Made by a program: the position numbers and the translations under genes. This document shows, in pieces, positions 25,181-32,365 of a DNA stretch of 33,163 bases. Each line of letters begins with the position of its first letter. The stretch's first letter is position 1. The stretch is from Bacteroidales bacterium (GTDB taxonomy: Bacteria > Bacteroidota > Bacteroidia > Bacteroidales > Marinilabiliaceae): positions 1 through 33,163 of the forward strand of contig JAKSLH010000027.1 in assembly GCA_024401335.1 (NCBI GenBank), read 5' to 3'. The notes under the pieces are model-generated. The model worked only from the letters and a program-made list of their open reading frames with translations, made no database searches and had not been told where the DNA came from.

Positions 25181-26851
25181 TTATTTGCTCTCACTTTCTA
25201 ACGAGGCCTTCAGTTTGCTTATGGCTATCGCTCTCTGAGAGATATGATTCTTGACATCGAAGCTTAGCTCCTGATATGTGCAATCGAAGCCATCAGGAAT
25301 AAACACCGAATCATAGAAGAACGAATCTACTGAATCACTCGAAGCCTCCTTGGCTATTGTTCCATTGAGCATTCCTTCAAATGTCTGCGTGCGCCATGTA
25401 GAATGATCTTCATAATCACCTGTAATGAATACAATGACCGTATGAATTGTCGCACTTCTGTCATCTGCACTTTCCATATCAGCCAAAAGCTTTGCGACAT
25501 TAGGCTGATAATTGCGTTCCGTCATCTTGCCCGTGAAATTACCGCTCTTGTTATGCAATATCTCGAGCATCTCCTTCGATGCCTGCTCATCCCATTCTGC
25601 CATAGACGCTATGCTATTCTCACCCTTACGCATCTGCTCCTCATCTGCTGTAGCGTAGTTTCTTGAGTATATTCCTGGCAAGCCGCCTAAAGCCTTGCAC
25701 TCCAAAGCTGTATCATCTGCTACACAGTCAAATCCATAGAACTGCTTCACAAAACGCGCTTTGAGCAAGGCGTTGTTCTGCAATGACGATTCATTCTCTG
25801 GTATATCAATATGACAGCCTATATCCGATAGGGACCTGACATCATATCTATCTCCAAATATGGCTCTCGCCTCAGCCAGTTTACGCGCACTATTTGTGGC
25901 AAACACAAGAACCTTCCTGTTGTCACCTTGCTTCGAACTGACTTTCATCTTGTCAAAGCCTTCTCCCCACACCTCGCTTGCATCGGAAAGGCTAACAAAT
26001 GCGTATGGGTCGATCTGCTTTATCATGCGCTGTATCATAGCCTGGTCACGCTGCCTGATGATGGAAATAACTACCTTTCTGTCCGTATGTGTGTACCATC
26101 CCGTTCCGTCGAGCATAGTGGCTCCATGACCTGTCTTGACTATCGCGTCGGCTATAGCTGCCGGATTTCGCGAAAATATCATAAACTGCACCGACTGTCT
26201 TCTGCGTCGTATGCAATAATCGAGCGTCATTGAGCACGTGAAAAGCATCACAAAGCCATATATCACTCTGAACCAATCATGGAATACAAAATAGCACGAT
26301 GATATGATGACTACGTCGCATGCCATGATAACCGAACCTAATGTCACTGCTCTATACTTGCTGACTATCGCCGCAATGATATCCGTACCGCCCGTAGAAC
26401 CGTTGTTCTCAAAGCACACGGCCAAACCGACTCCACATATTATAGCACCAAGGACACAGGCCATAAACGACTCTTCGCCGATAAGACGAGGCAACTTCAT
26501 CGCTCCTTCATTCAATTCGTCTGGCACCTCAATGATTCGCTGAAAAAGCCAAAGCACGAATGTAAGCAACAAAACGGCATAAATGGTCTTAAGGCAAAAG
26601 CGCATGCCCAGCACTCTTATCGCGACAACAAGCAACACTGCGTTTATCGCGATATATGTCACCTGTATCTCTACACCAGTGGCATAATAAATGATTGATG
26701 ATATACCTGCCACACCGCCTGTCGTAAGGCCATATGGCAACATGAACAACGTGACACCCAATGAATAGAGCACCACACCCAAACTAATGAAGAAATAATC
26801 CTTCAACTCCAGAAAAAGGAGTCCTCGTTTATCTCCCAAAATAGAACTCAT
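25181..26851 (-). CDS. YitT-family membrane protein fused to RdgB/HAM1-like NTP pyrophosphatase
   Basis: One uninterrupted frame of 556 residues with two parts. Residues 1-299 form a YitT protein: about five membrane segments (DUF161-type, including PYGLTTGGVAGIS and ENNGSTGGTDIIAAI) and a soluble DUF2179-like end (VVISIIRQRD to EVWGEGF). From 312 an RdgB/HAM1 domain follows, which in other organisms hydrolyses XTP, dITP and ITP. It starts VLVFATNSARKLAEARAIFG and keeps VADDTALE and LPGIYSRNYA. It differs from canonical RdgB: an insertion of about 48 residues (402-449), SFFYDSVF for GFGYDPIF, and ISQRAIA for ISHRAKA. YitT and rdgB are often neighbouring genes in Bacteroides; here they form one protein. 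Activity of the enzyme half is uncertain. Confidence 0.88.
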   Translation of the reverse strand: MSSILGDKRGLLFLELKDYFFISLGVVLYSLGVTLFMLPYGLTTGGVAGISSIIYYATGVEIQVTYIAINAVLLVVAIRVLGMRFCLKTIYAVLLLTFVLWLFQRIIEVPDELNEGAMKLPRLIGEESFMACVLGAIICGVGLAVCFENNGSTGGTDIIAAIVSKYRAVTLGSVIMACDVVIISSCYFVFHDWFRVIYGFVMLFTCSMTLDYCIRRRRQSVQFMIFSRNPAAIADAIVKTGHGATMLDGTGWYTHTDRKVVISIIRQRDQAMIQRMIKQIDPYAFVSLSDASEVWGEGFDKMKVSSKQGDNRKVLVFATNSARKLAEARAIFGDRYDVRSLSDIGCHIDIPENESSLQNNALLKARFVKQFYGFDCVADDTALECKALGGLPGIYSRNYATADEEQMRKGENSIASMAEWDEQASKEMLEILHNKSGNFTGKMTERNYQPNVAKLLADMESADDRSATIHTVIVFITGDYEDHSTWRTQTFEGMLNGTIAKEASSDSVDSFFYDSVFIPDGFDCTYQELSFDVKNHISQRAIAISKLKASLESESK

Positions 26852-26861
26852 ATCTGTATAA

Positions 26862-28004
26862 TTAATCGGTCAAGTGTTTTATATAGCAACGTTTACGTTT
26901 ATGCTGTATATATTCAAACGTCTTCCACATCTGTATGGCAACCTTATTATCCTCCAACATTCCTGTCGTCTCCACAAACTCTACTCCATCTTCATGCGCG
27001 GTCTTCCATAGCGCATTCATCAGCAATGATGCTACACCCATCTTCTGCAACTCGGGTGCTACACCTGTCAACAGCAGATCGACCTCCGTAGGATGCTTCA
27101 GGGCTTTCATTACATGCCACCAACCCAAAGGCCATACACTGCCTTTTGCTTTTTGCATGGCTCTCGACAACGAAGGCATTGCTATGATAAAGCCTGCAAG
27201 ACTTCCGTCTTTTCGCTCCACGACTTTGACATACCTCGGCACGAGCACTGGCATGTATTTCTTTATATAAAACTGCATTATCGACCTGTCAAAACGATAG
27301 GTGCCAAACAGACTACTGAACGCATCATTGAAGAGATCAAAAATAACGGGCGCAGCCTTATGCAGTTCTGCCTTCGACTCAAACGACTTGCACTTCAGTC
27401 CATATCTGCTTTCGATAGCCTCCGCTACCCTCAGCGACTTCTCGGGCAACTGCTTGGGGAATGTCAGGCGAAACTCTATCCAATCCTTCTCCTTTGTATA
27501 TCCGTAGTTTTCTATCAGACGATGATAATACTCCTTGCTATACTCCGACCCTATCGACGGCATCCATTCAAATCCCTCAACTAGTATTCCCTGATGGTCG
27601 AGATTAGAAAAGCCAAGAGGACCATGAACGGCCTCCGCTCCTCTTCCTCGCAAATAATCCTCTGCCGTAGAAAGCAGCAGGTTAGCGACTTCTTGCGAAT
27701 CAATGACATCAAAACGCGATATTCTCCCATAGTTGAGTCCCGTCTTCTGCTGCCACACTCTATTGATTATGGTGGCTATTCGTCCAACACATACGCCATC
27801 AGCGTCCTGGACCATCCACATGTGAACATCGCAGAAACTAAACGAGGGGTTATCCGACGGACGGAGCATACCCATCTCTTCGTTCTTCATCGGAGGCACC
27901 CACATGGCATCATCCGAATACAAACGAAATGGAAACTCTACGAAGCGGCGGAGGTCAGCCTCTGTCTGAACCTCAAGTATATTATAGTGATTAGAGTCGT
28001 TCAT
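26862..28004 (-). CDS. GNAT-family acetyltransferase-like protein (YghO-like)
   Basis: A 380-residue cytosolic protein with a characteristic N-terminus, LRRFVEFPFRLYSDDAMWVPP, shared with YghO-type proteins. A first acetyltransferase-like part includes GRIATIINRVW and HGPLGFSNLDHQGILVEGF. The C-terminal GNAT core has the acetyl-CoA loop QKMGVASLLMNALW and ends with LEDNKVAIQMWKTFEY. The substrate is unknown; double-GNAT layouts exist in lipid-linked acyltransferases, but no such role is shown here. It lies 10 bases before the YitT-RdgB gene and 9 bases after a small membrane protein gene, so it is within one transcription unit. Confidence 0.82.
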   Translation of the reverse strand: MNDSNHYNILEVQTEADLRRFVEFPFRLYSDDAMWVPPMKNEEMGMLRPSDNPSFSFCDVHMWMVQDADGVCVGRIATIINRVWQQKTGLNYGRISRFDVIDSQEVANLLLSTAEDYLRGRGAEAVHGPLGFSNLDHQGILVEGFEWMPSIGSEYSKEYYHRLIENYGYTKEKDWIEFRLTFPKQLPEKSLRVAEAIESRYGLKCKSFESKAELHKAAPVIFDLFNDAFSSLFGTYRFDRSIMQFYIKKYMPVLVPRYVKVVERKDGSLAGFIIAMPSLSRAMQKAKGSVWPLGWWHVMKALKHPTEVDLLLTGVAPELQKMGVASLLMNALWKTAHEDGVEFVETTGMLEDNKVAIQMWKTFEYIQHKRKRCYIKHLTD

Positions 28005-28013
28005 TCCTAATAA

Positions 28014-28331
28014 CTATCCACGCATACGATAGCTCACATAGAACTCAACCAACGCATCAATCATAAGTGGAATAACCCAGTAATGACGTCCACTATACAT
28101 CAGATATGCAGCACTGAGCAACAACACCGCACCAAACATCATAATCGACAACAGACGCATCTGATTCTTGTCTGTTGTTCTTGCCCTGACATATAATCTG
28201 ACTAGAAAAAGCACAAAGGCACCAACAGCCAATGCTAACCAGCCATATTCAAAACCAAGTATATAGGAAACTACACCCATAAGGGCAACACCCATAGACA
28301 ATGAGTGTAATATAGAAACAGTCTTGTTCAT
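28014..28331 (-). CDS. Small four-helix membrane protein of unknown function
   Basis: A 105-residue protein with about four predicted membrane helices (near 8-26, 29-49, 61-80 and 84-100) and a short basic C-terminus (SYRMRG). A positively charged loop RLYVRARTTDKNQMR separates the middle helices. I recognise no family or catalytic motif. It lies 23 bases after the FtsB-like gene and 9 bases before the GNAT gene on the same strand, which suggests co-transcription with divisome and wall genes. Short spacing and regular hydrophobic segments make a real gene likely. Confidence 0.75.
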   Translation of the reverse strand: MNKTVSILHSLSMGVALMGVVSYILGFEYGWLALAVGAFVLFLVRLYVRARTTDKNQMRLLSIMMFGAVLLLSAAYLMYSGRHYWVIPLMIDALVEFYVSYRMRG

Positions 28332-28354
28332 TTTCAGCTTACAAAATCTGATTA

Positions 28355-28657
28355 TCAGTCTTTCACTATAAATATGACTTCATCTGACTTCTTCATAAAA
28401 TACTCCTCTCGAGCAAATTTCTCCAAAGCTGCCTTGTCACTCTTCAGCTCATCCATCTTTCGTCTCGTCTGCTCAATATCTTTCCGCAAGCCATTTCGCT
28501 CTGCCTCTAGCTGGCGCACCTGTTTGTTAAGGGTATATCTGACATACAGGGTATCCTGGTCAACAAACGTCAACCACATGACGAAGCAGAACACAGTAAT
28601 CGCATACTTGTTCTTGACAAGAGGCTTAAACGTTTCAACAATAGCCTGTCGATCCAT
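28355..28657 (-). CDS. Septum formation initiator (FtsB/DivIC-like)
   Basis: Bitopic cell-division protein of 100 residues: short cytoplasmic N-terminus, one membrane helix (YAITVFCFVMWLTFV, about 18-33) and a periplasmic coiled coil (LNKQVRQLEAERNGLRKDIE onward). It ends with the family motif FAREEYFMKKSDEVIFIV. FtsB/DivIC links FtsL and FtsQ in the divisome. Unusually for this phylum, a classical GGAGG lies five bases before its ATG. It follows the M23 peptidase gene by 15 bases, tying division to wall hydrolysis. Confidence 0.9.
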   Translation of the reverse strand: MDRQAIVETFKPLVKNKYAITVFCFVMWLTFVDQDTLYVRYTLNKQVRQLEAERNGLRKDIEQTRRKMDELKSDKAALEKFAREEYFMKKSDEVIFIVKD

Positions 28658-28662
28658 AAAGT

Positions 28663-28667
28663 CCTCC
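28663..28667 (-). promoter_or_regulatory. Classical Shine-Dalgarno site (GGAGG) before the FtsB-like gene
   Basis: Minus-strand GAAGGAGGAC places GGAGG five bases upstream of the ATG at 28657. Most starts in this window have only A-rich leaders, so this is an exception. It also lies between the M23 stop and the FtsB-like start, allowing re-initiation. Confidence 0.6.
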
Positions 28668-28672
28668 TTCTA

Positions 28673-29647
28673 CTAGTCAAATGTTTTATTGGTATTGGTA
28701 GAGATCTCTACCATGCGGTCATACTCATCTGGAGCAAGATCCTCCTGGAAATAATAGAGCTGAGGGTTTACCTTCTTGCCCTTTACCATGACTTCATAAT
28801 GGAGATGAGGAGCTGTCGATGTACCTGTCGAACCAACAAAACCGATAACATCACCACGCTTAACCTTCTGGCCAGGCTTCACGTTGAACTTGCTCATGTG
28901 AGCATATATAGACGTATAGCCAAAGCCATGATCAATCTTCACATGCTTGCCATATCCGCTGAATGATGTCTGCACCGTAGTCACCACGCCATCACCGGTA
29001 GCATATATCTCCGTACCTGTAGGGGCAGAGAAGTCCATGCCCTCATGGAATTTCTTAATCTTGTAGATAGGATGAATTCGCCAGCCCCAGCCCGAAGCTG
29101 TACGTGACAGATCTCGGTTATTGAGCGGCATAATCGCAGGAATACACTTGATGAGTTCATCATTTCGCTTCGCCAAATCAATGATCTCATCAAACGATAC
29201 GCTCTGCACATAAAGCTCCTTGGCTATAACATCAAGACGCTTGGCCGTCGCTATCACCATATCTGAATTGCTCATCGACTCAAGCGACTCATAACGGTTG
29301 ATACCACCAAAGCCTGCTTTTCTAATTGAGGTAGGAATGGAATCCGCTTCATAAATCACACGATAGATGTTCTCATCTCTCATGTGAACATCCTCAAGCA
29401 CTTCCTCTATCTGAGTAAGCTTCTTATTCATCAGATCATACTGAACAAGAAGATCATGTTTGTCGCGCTTGAGTTGCTTTTCTTCCGGAGAATCAAAGAA
29501 ATAGAGGTAGGCAAAGAAGAACCCTACACCAAGTACTACGCCCACAGACAAATGCATCAACATGCGCGAAGCATAATACTTCACGCCATGCTTGACAACA
29601 TCATAGCTTAGTGACTCGGGATTATATTTATAGTGTTCTTTAGCCAT
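28673..29647 (-). CDS. M23-family peptidoglycan endopeptidase (LytM-type)
   Basis: Inner-membrane anchored zinc endopeptidase of 324 residues. One membrane helix lies near 32-50 (LSVGVVLGVGFFFAYLYFF), followed by a coiled coil (EEKQLKRDKHDLLVQYDLMN) and a C-terminal LytM domain. The metal site is complete: His201 and Asp205 in HEGMDFSAP, and HLHYE with His281 and His283. Further family blocks are YGKHVKIDHGFGYTSIYAHM and GDVIGFVGSTG. It should cut peptide cross-links in the wall. It has its own promoter box at 29679-29686 and leads the FtsB-YitT run. Confidence 0.94.
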   Translation of the reverse strand: MAKEHYKYNPESLSYDVVKHGVKYYASRMLMHLSVGVVLGVGFFFAYLYFFDSPEEKQLKRDKHDLLVQYDLMNKKLTQIEEVLEDVHMRDENIYRVIYEADSIPTSIRKAGFGGINRYESLESMSNSDMVIATAKRLDVIAKELYVQSVSFDEIIDLAKRNDELIKCIPAIMPLNNRDLSRTASGWGWRIHPIYKIKKFHEGMDFSAPTGTEIYATGDGVVTTVQTSFSGYGKHVKIDHGFGYTSIYAHMSKFNVKPGQKVKRGDVIGFVGSTGTSTAPHLHYEVMVKGKKVNPQLYYFQEDLAPDEYDRMVEISTNTNKTFD

Positions 29648-29678
29648 AGCACTCTATAAAAAACTCTTGTGCGGGTCG

Positions 29679-29686
29679 CAAATATA
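29679..29686 (-). promoter_or_regulatory. Promoter -7 box (TATATTTG) for the M23-FtsB cluster
   Basis: Minus-strand TATATTTG lies about 31 bases before the M23 ATG, in the 65-base gap behind the aldo/keto reductase gene. It could drive five closely spaced genes down to 25181. Confidence 0.6.
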
Positions 29687-29712
29687 ACAACAAAAAGCGA
29701 CACTCGGACTAT

Positions 29713-30663
29713 TTACCCCAACAATTTTTCAATTTTCAACAATTCTTCACTGCTAAATGCCGGACTTTCAACAGCAGCAAAATTCTTGTCCAACTGCTCA
29801 ACCGACGAGGCGCCTACAAGCACCGAAGTCACCCTCTGGTCTTTCAACAACCACGCCAAAGCCATCTGCGCCAACGTCTCTCCTCTGCCACGAGCTATCT
29901 CATTGAGTCCCTTGATGGCACTGAGCACTTCGTCTGTCAGATGCTCCGGACGCAAGAACTCACTGTGTGTCATGCGCGACCCTTGTGGGATGCCGCTTAT
30001 ATATCTGTCGGTAAGCAGTCCCTGAGCCAATGGCGAGAATGCGATAAGGCCCACGCCCTCCTTACCTATCAAGTCAAGCAAACCGTCCTCAACCCATCTG
30101 TCAAACATGTTATACTTTGCCTGATGTATGAGACATGGCGTCCCCATATCCTTCAATAGCTCGAAGGCTTTCTTGGCCTCTGCTGGCTTATAGTTTGATA
30201 TTCCTACATAAAGGGCCTTGCCTTGTCTCACAATATGATCCAATGCCGACATTGTCTCCTCAAGTGGCGTATCAGGATCTGGTCTGTGATGGTAGAATAT
30301 GTCAACATACTCCAAACCCATGCGCTTAAGACTCTGGTCAAGACTGGAAATGAGATACTTCCTAGATCCACCATCACCATACGGACCTTCCCACATCATA
30401 TAACCGGCCTTTGTCGAAATGACCATCTCATCTCTATGCGTTCCTAAGCCCTCTTTCAGAACACGCCCTAGTGTCTCTTCTGCAGAACCTGGCACCGGAC
30501 CATAATTGTTGGCCAGATCAAAATGTGTCACCCCCTCGTCAAAGGCATGATGCAATATCTTCTTTGCATTGTCATATATGTCTGCACTTCCAAAATTATG
30601 CCACATGCCCAACGACACCTTTGGCAACATAAGGCCACTACGTCCACAGTGGTTATATTTCAT
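29713..30663 (-). CDS. Aldo/keto reductase (YghZ/Kv-beta-like)
   Basis: NADPH-dependent reductase of 316 residues with the AKR TIM barrel. The catalytic tetrad positions are visible: FDLANNYG (Asp, Tyr), VISTKAGY (Lys) and IFYHHRPD (His). Cofactor-binding elements are FSPLAQGLL and VLVGASSVEQLDKN. The GSAEETLGRVLKE and WEGPYGDGGSRK features resemble the YghZ group, which reduces L-glyceraldehyde 3-phosphate and methylglyoxal; the natural substrate here is unproven. I start at ATG 30663, since the frame extends only to a TTG at 30672. It has its own promoter box. Confidence 0.93.
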   Translation of the reverse strand: MKYNHCGRSGLMLPKVSLGMWHNFGSADIYDNAKKILHHAFDEGVTHFDLANNYGPVPGSAEETLGRVLKEGLGTHRDEMVISTKAGYMMWEGPYGDGGSRKYLISSLDQSLKRMGLEYVDIFYHHRPDPDTPLEETMSALDHIVRQGKALYVGISNYKPAEAKKAFELLKDMGTPCLIHQAKYNMFDRWVEDGLLDLIGKEGVGLIAFSPLAQGLLTDRYISGIPQGSRMTHSEFLRPEHLTDEVLSAIKGLNEIARGRGETLAQMALAWLLKDQRVTSVLVGASSVEQLDKNFAAVESPAFSSEELLKIEKLLG

Positions 30664-30690
30664 AATTCTCAATCGTTTATGTTATTTTTT

Positions 30691-30698
30691 CAAATCTA
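30691..30698 (-). promoter_or_regulatory. Promoter -7 box (TAGATTTG) for the aldo/keto reductase
   Basis: Minus-strand TAGATTTG matches TAnnTTTG, about 27 bases before the ATG. The remaining part of this 147-base gap is AT-rich and shows no clear terminator for the upstream DUF418 gene. Confidence 0.5.
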
Positions 30699-30810
30699 CT
30701 AAAAAGGACTATTCTCTACATAAATCATTTCATAAATTGCTCCCATATGCACCATGTTTCACACGTCATTGGGGAGTCTATTTTTTATCTGCTGAACACT
30801 AATGACAATC

Positions 30811-31974
30811 CTATTGCATTTTTATGTTTGTAGCCTTTGCCCATAGCTCTTCTAGCGGCCCTCTGCGGAAATGTTTACACCACATCCTGCAAAAGAAATA
30901 TAGACATATACAGACGATGACACCAAGACAGAAGCTATATGTGTGTCCACACACTATGTGCAGCCCTAAACCCCAGTTATAGAAAATGAATCCACCAACT
31001 ATTGATTGCAACAGATAATTGGTCAGACTCATCTTGCCAATGTATGAAAGATGTTCAATGCTTTTTCTCAAAGATGTGGTGTAGTATAGAATGGTTATTC
31101 CTGCAACATAAAATGATGCCATAGCAACATTCTTCCATGCCGCGAGGAGCGTCTCAAGTCCTTGACCAACACAGATCTGCATCTCTCCGAAGTTTGTAGT
31201 GTTGAGCAACAACTGCATAAATACAAACATCGGCAATGAGAAGCGGATAATGACATTCTTCCAGAACCTGAGATTGCTACCTTCGTTGAGGAACAGTCGT
31301 TTTCTGCCGAGCAACATGCCGACAATAAAGAGCATGAGTGTCTGAGTGAAGCGTCCGTGCTCTATGGCCCAGCCAAAATTGATCTGCAGTCCATATCGAA
31401 GGTTGGCTATGGCTACGTCCCAGAATCCTCCTTCTGCACATGGCGTAAATACCTTGTCGAAACACTCACCTACTCCGAGGTCTATTGGTTGGGCGTTGCT
31501 GTCTATAAGTCCATGGCATATATTATATACTTCTATTGGCTGCAAAAACAGTATGAATGCTAATACTGCAAGCACTGCATCTTGGGCTTTTACCAATGGT
31601 ATCAAAAGCAACCCCAATGCCGCATATGTGCAGAGTATGTCTCCATTGAAGAACATAAGATCAAGCAATCCCCATCCAAAGAGCAAAAGCATTCGCCACG
31701 CAAACCTCAACCTGAAATCCTCTCCTCTCTGCTCCCTGTTATTATGCTGAATGTAACAGCTTAACCCAAACAACAGGGCAAAGATCGCATACATCTTGCT
31801 GCCACATAGGTAGAACATCGTATCCCACAATCCTTCGTCAAAAGGGGTAAGCTCTGGAAAAGAGTAAAAGTTGAGATGCTCAAGAAAATGCAGCAGTATG
31901 ATTCCTACAACTGCAAACCCACGAAGACTATCTACTACATTAATACGCTTTGTTTTTAACTCTTGCTGTGTCAT
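30811..31974 (-). CDS. DUF418 family integral membrane protein
   Basis: Polytopic membrane protein of 387 residues. It opens with the acyltransferase-like signature RINVVDSLRGFAVVGIILLH and contains about eight to ten hydrophobic helices. It closes with the DUF418 (YeiB-like) end CKHFRRGPLEELW. Related proteins are thought to be transporters or membrane acyltransferases, without a firm function. The open frame runs up to 32124, but the extra 50 residues are hydrophilic and lie upstream of the -7 box at 32008. I therefore start at ATG 31974. Confidence 0.88.
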   Translation of the reverse strand: MTQQELKTKRINVVDSLRGFAVVGIILLHFLEHLNFYSFPELTPFDEGLWDTMFYLCGSKMYAIFALLFGLSCYIQHNNREQRGEDFRLRFAWRMLLLFGWGLLDLMFFNGDILCTYAALGLLLIPLVKAQDAVLAVLAFILFLQPIEVYNICHGLIDSNAQPIDLGVGECFDKVFTPCAEGGFWDVAIANLRYGLQINFGWAIEHGRFTQTLMLFIVGMLLGRKRLFLNEGSNLRFWKNVIIRFSLPMFVFMQLLLNTTNFGEMQICVGQGLETLLAAWKNVAMASFYVAGITILYYTTSLRKSIEHLSYIGKMSLTNYLLQSIVGGFIFYNWGLGLHIVCGHTYSFCLGVIVCICLYFFCRMWCKHFRRGPLEELWAKATNIKMQ

Positions 31975-32361
31975 GTGCTTTTTATGTTTAAGACTTTTGT
32001 CGGCTGACAAAGCTACAAAAAACAATCGAATAATACGCAGCTCACCTCTCTGGTCTGCCGTCTTGTCTTGACATATCACTCCTCTGTCGTGTTTTTTTAT
32101 TAACACTGACTGATCTATCATCAACTTTGAGTGTGTTTTAATTTTAATGTCACAAATTCAAAAGTATGCCCGAATGAAAGAGTGTGGCAAGCGTACTGTC
32201 CTTGAGGTGGTTGCCGAGGCTAAAGCGTTGAAGGACAAAGGTGTCTTTGGAATCGACTTGCTGGGCTATCGCTACATCAAAAAATATATTTCCTACGCTA
32301 CTGATAGTGTTTCTATGCTAAGGAGAGCAGGAAGGCTTATTCTAACTACAAATTCATGTGG
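31975..32361. other. 387-base gap without a secure gene
   Basis: It holds the DUF418 promoter and a 72-codon frame of doubtful status (see the separate entry). The rest is AT-rich. No terminator, repeat or RNA gene was seen. Confidence 0.6.
32008..32015 (-). promoter_or_regulatory. Promoter -7 box (TAGCTTTG) for the DUF418 gene
   Basis: Minus-strand TAGCTTTG matches TAnnTTTG about 34 bases before the ATG at 31974. It falls inside the longer possible frame, which argues against the upstream start. Confidence 0.55.
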
Positions 32362-32365
32362 TTAA
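32147..32365 (+). pseudogene. 72-codon frame, possible fragment of a TIM-barrel protein
   Basis: The first 45 residues look protein-like: RMKECGKRTVLEVVAEAKAL followed by KDKGVFGIDLLGYRY has the helix-strand rhythm of a beta/alpha barrel. The remaining residues (KKYISYATDS onward) look unrelated, and the frame ends at the tail of the opposite cupin gene, overlapping its stop by four bases. The upstream CAACTTTG misses the -7 consensus by one base. I think it is a truncated gene remnant; a real small protein cannot be excluded. I do not name a parent family. Confidence 0.35.

Noticed and set aside
31975-32124. 50-residue N-terminal extension of the DUF418 protein
   Set aside because: Hydrophilic, not family-like, and a -7 promoter box lies within it.
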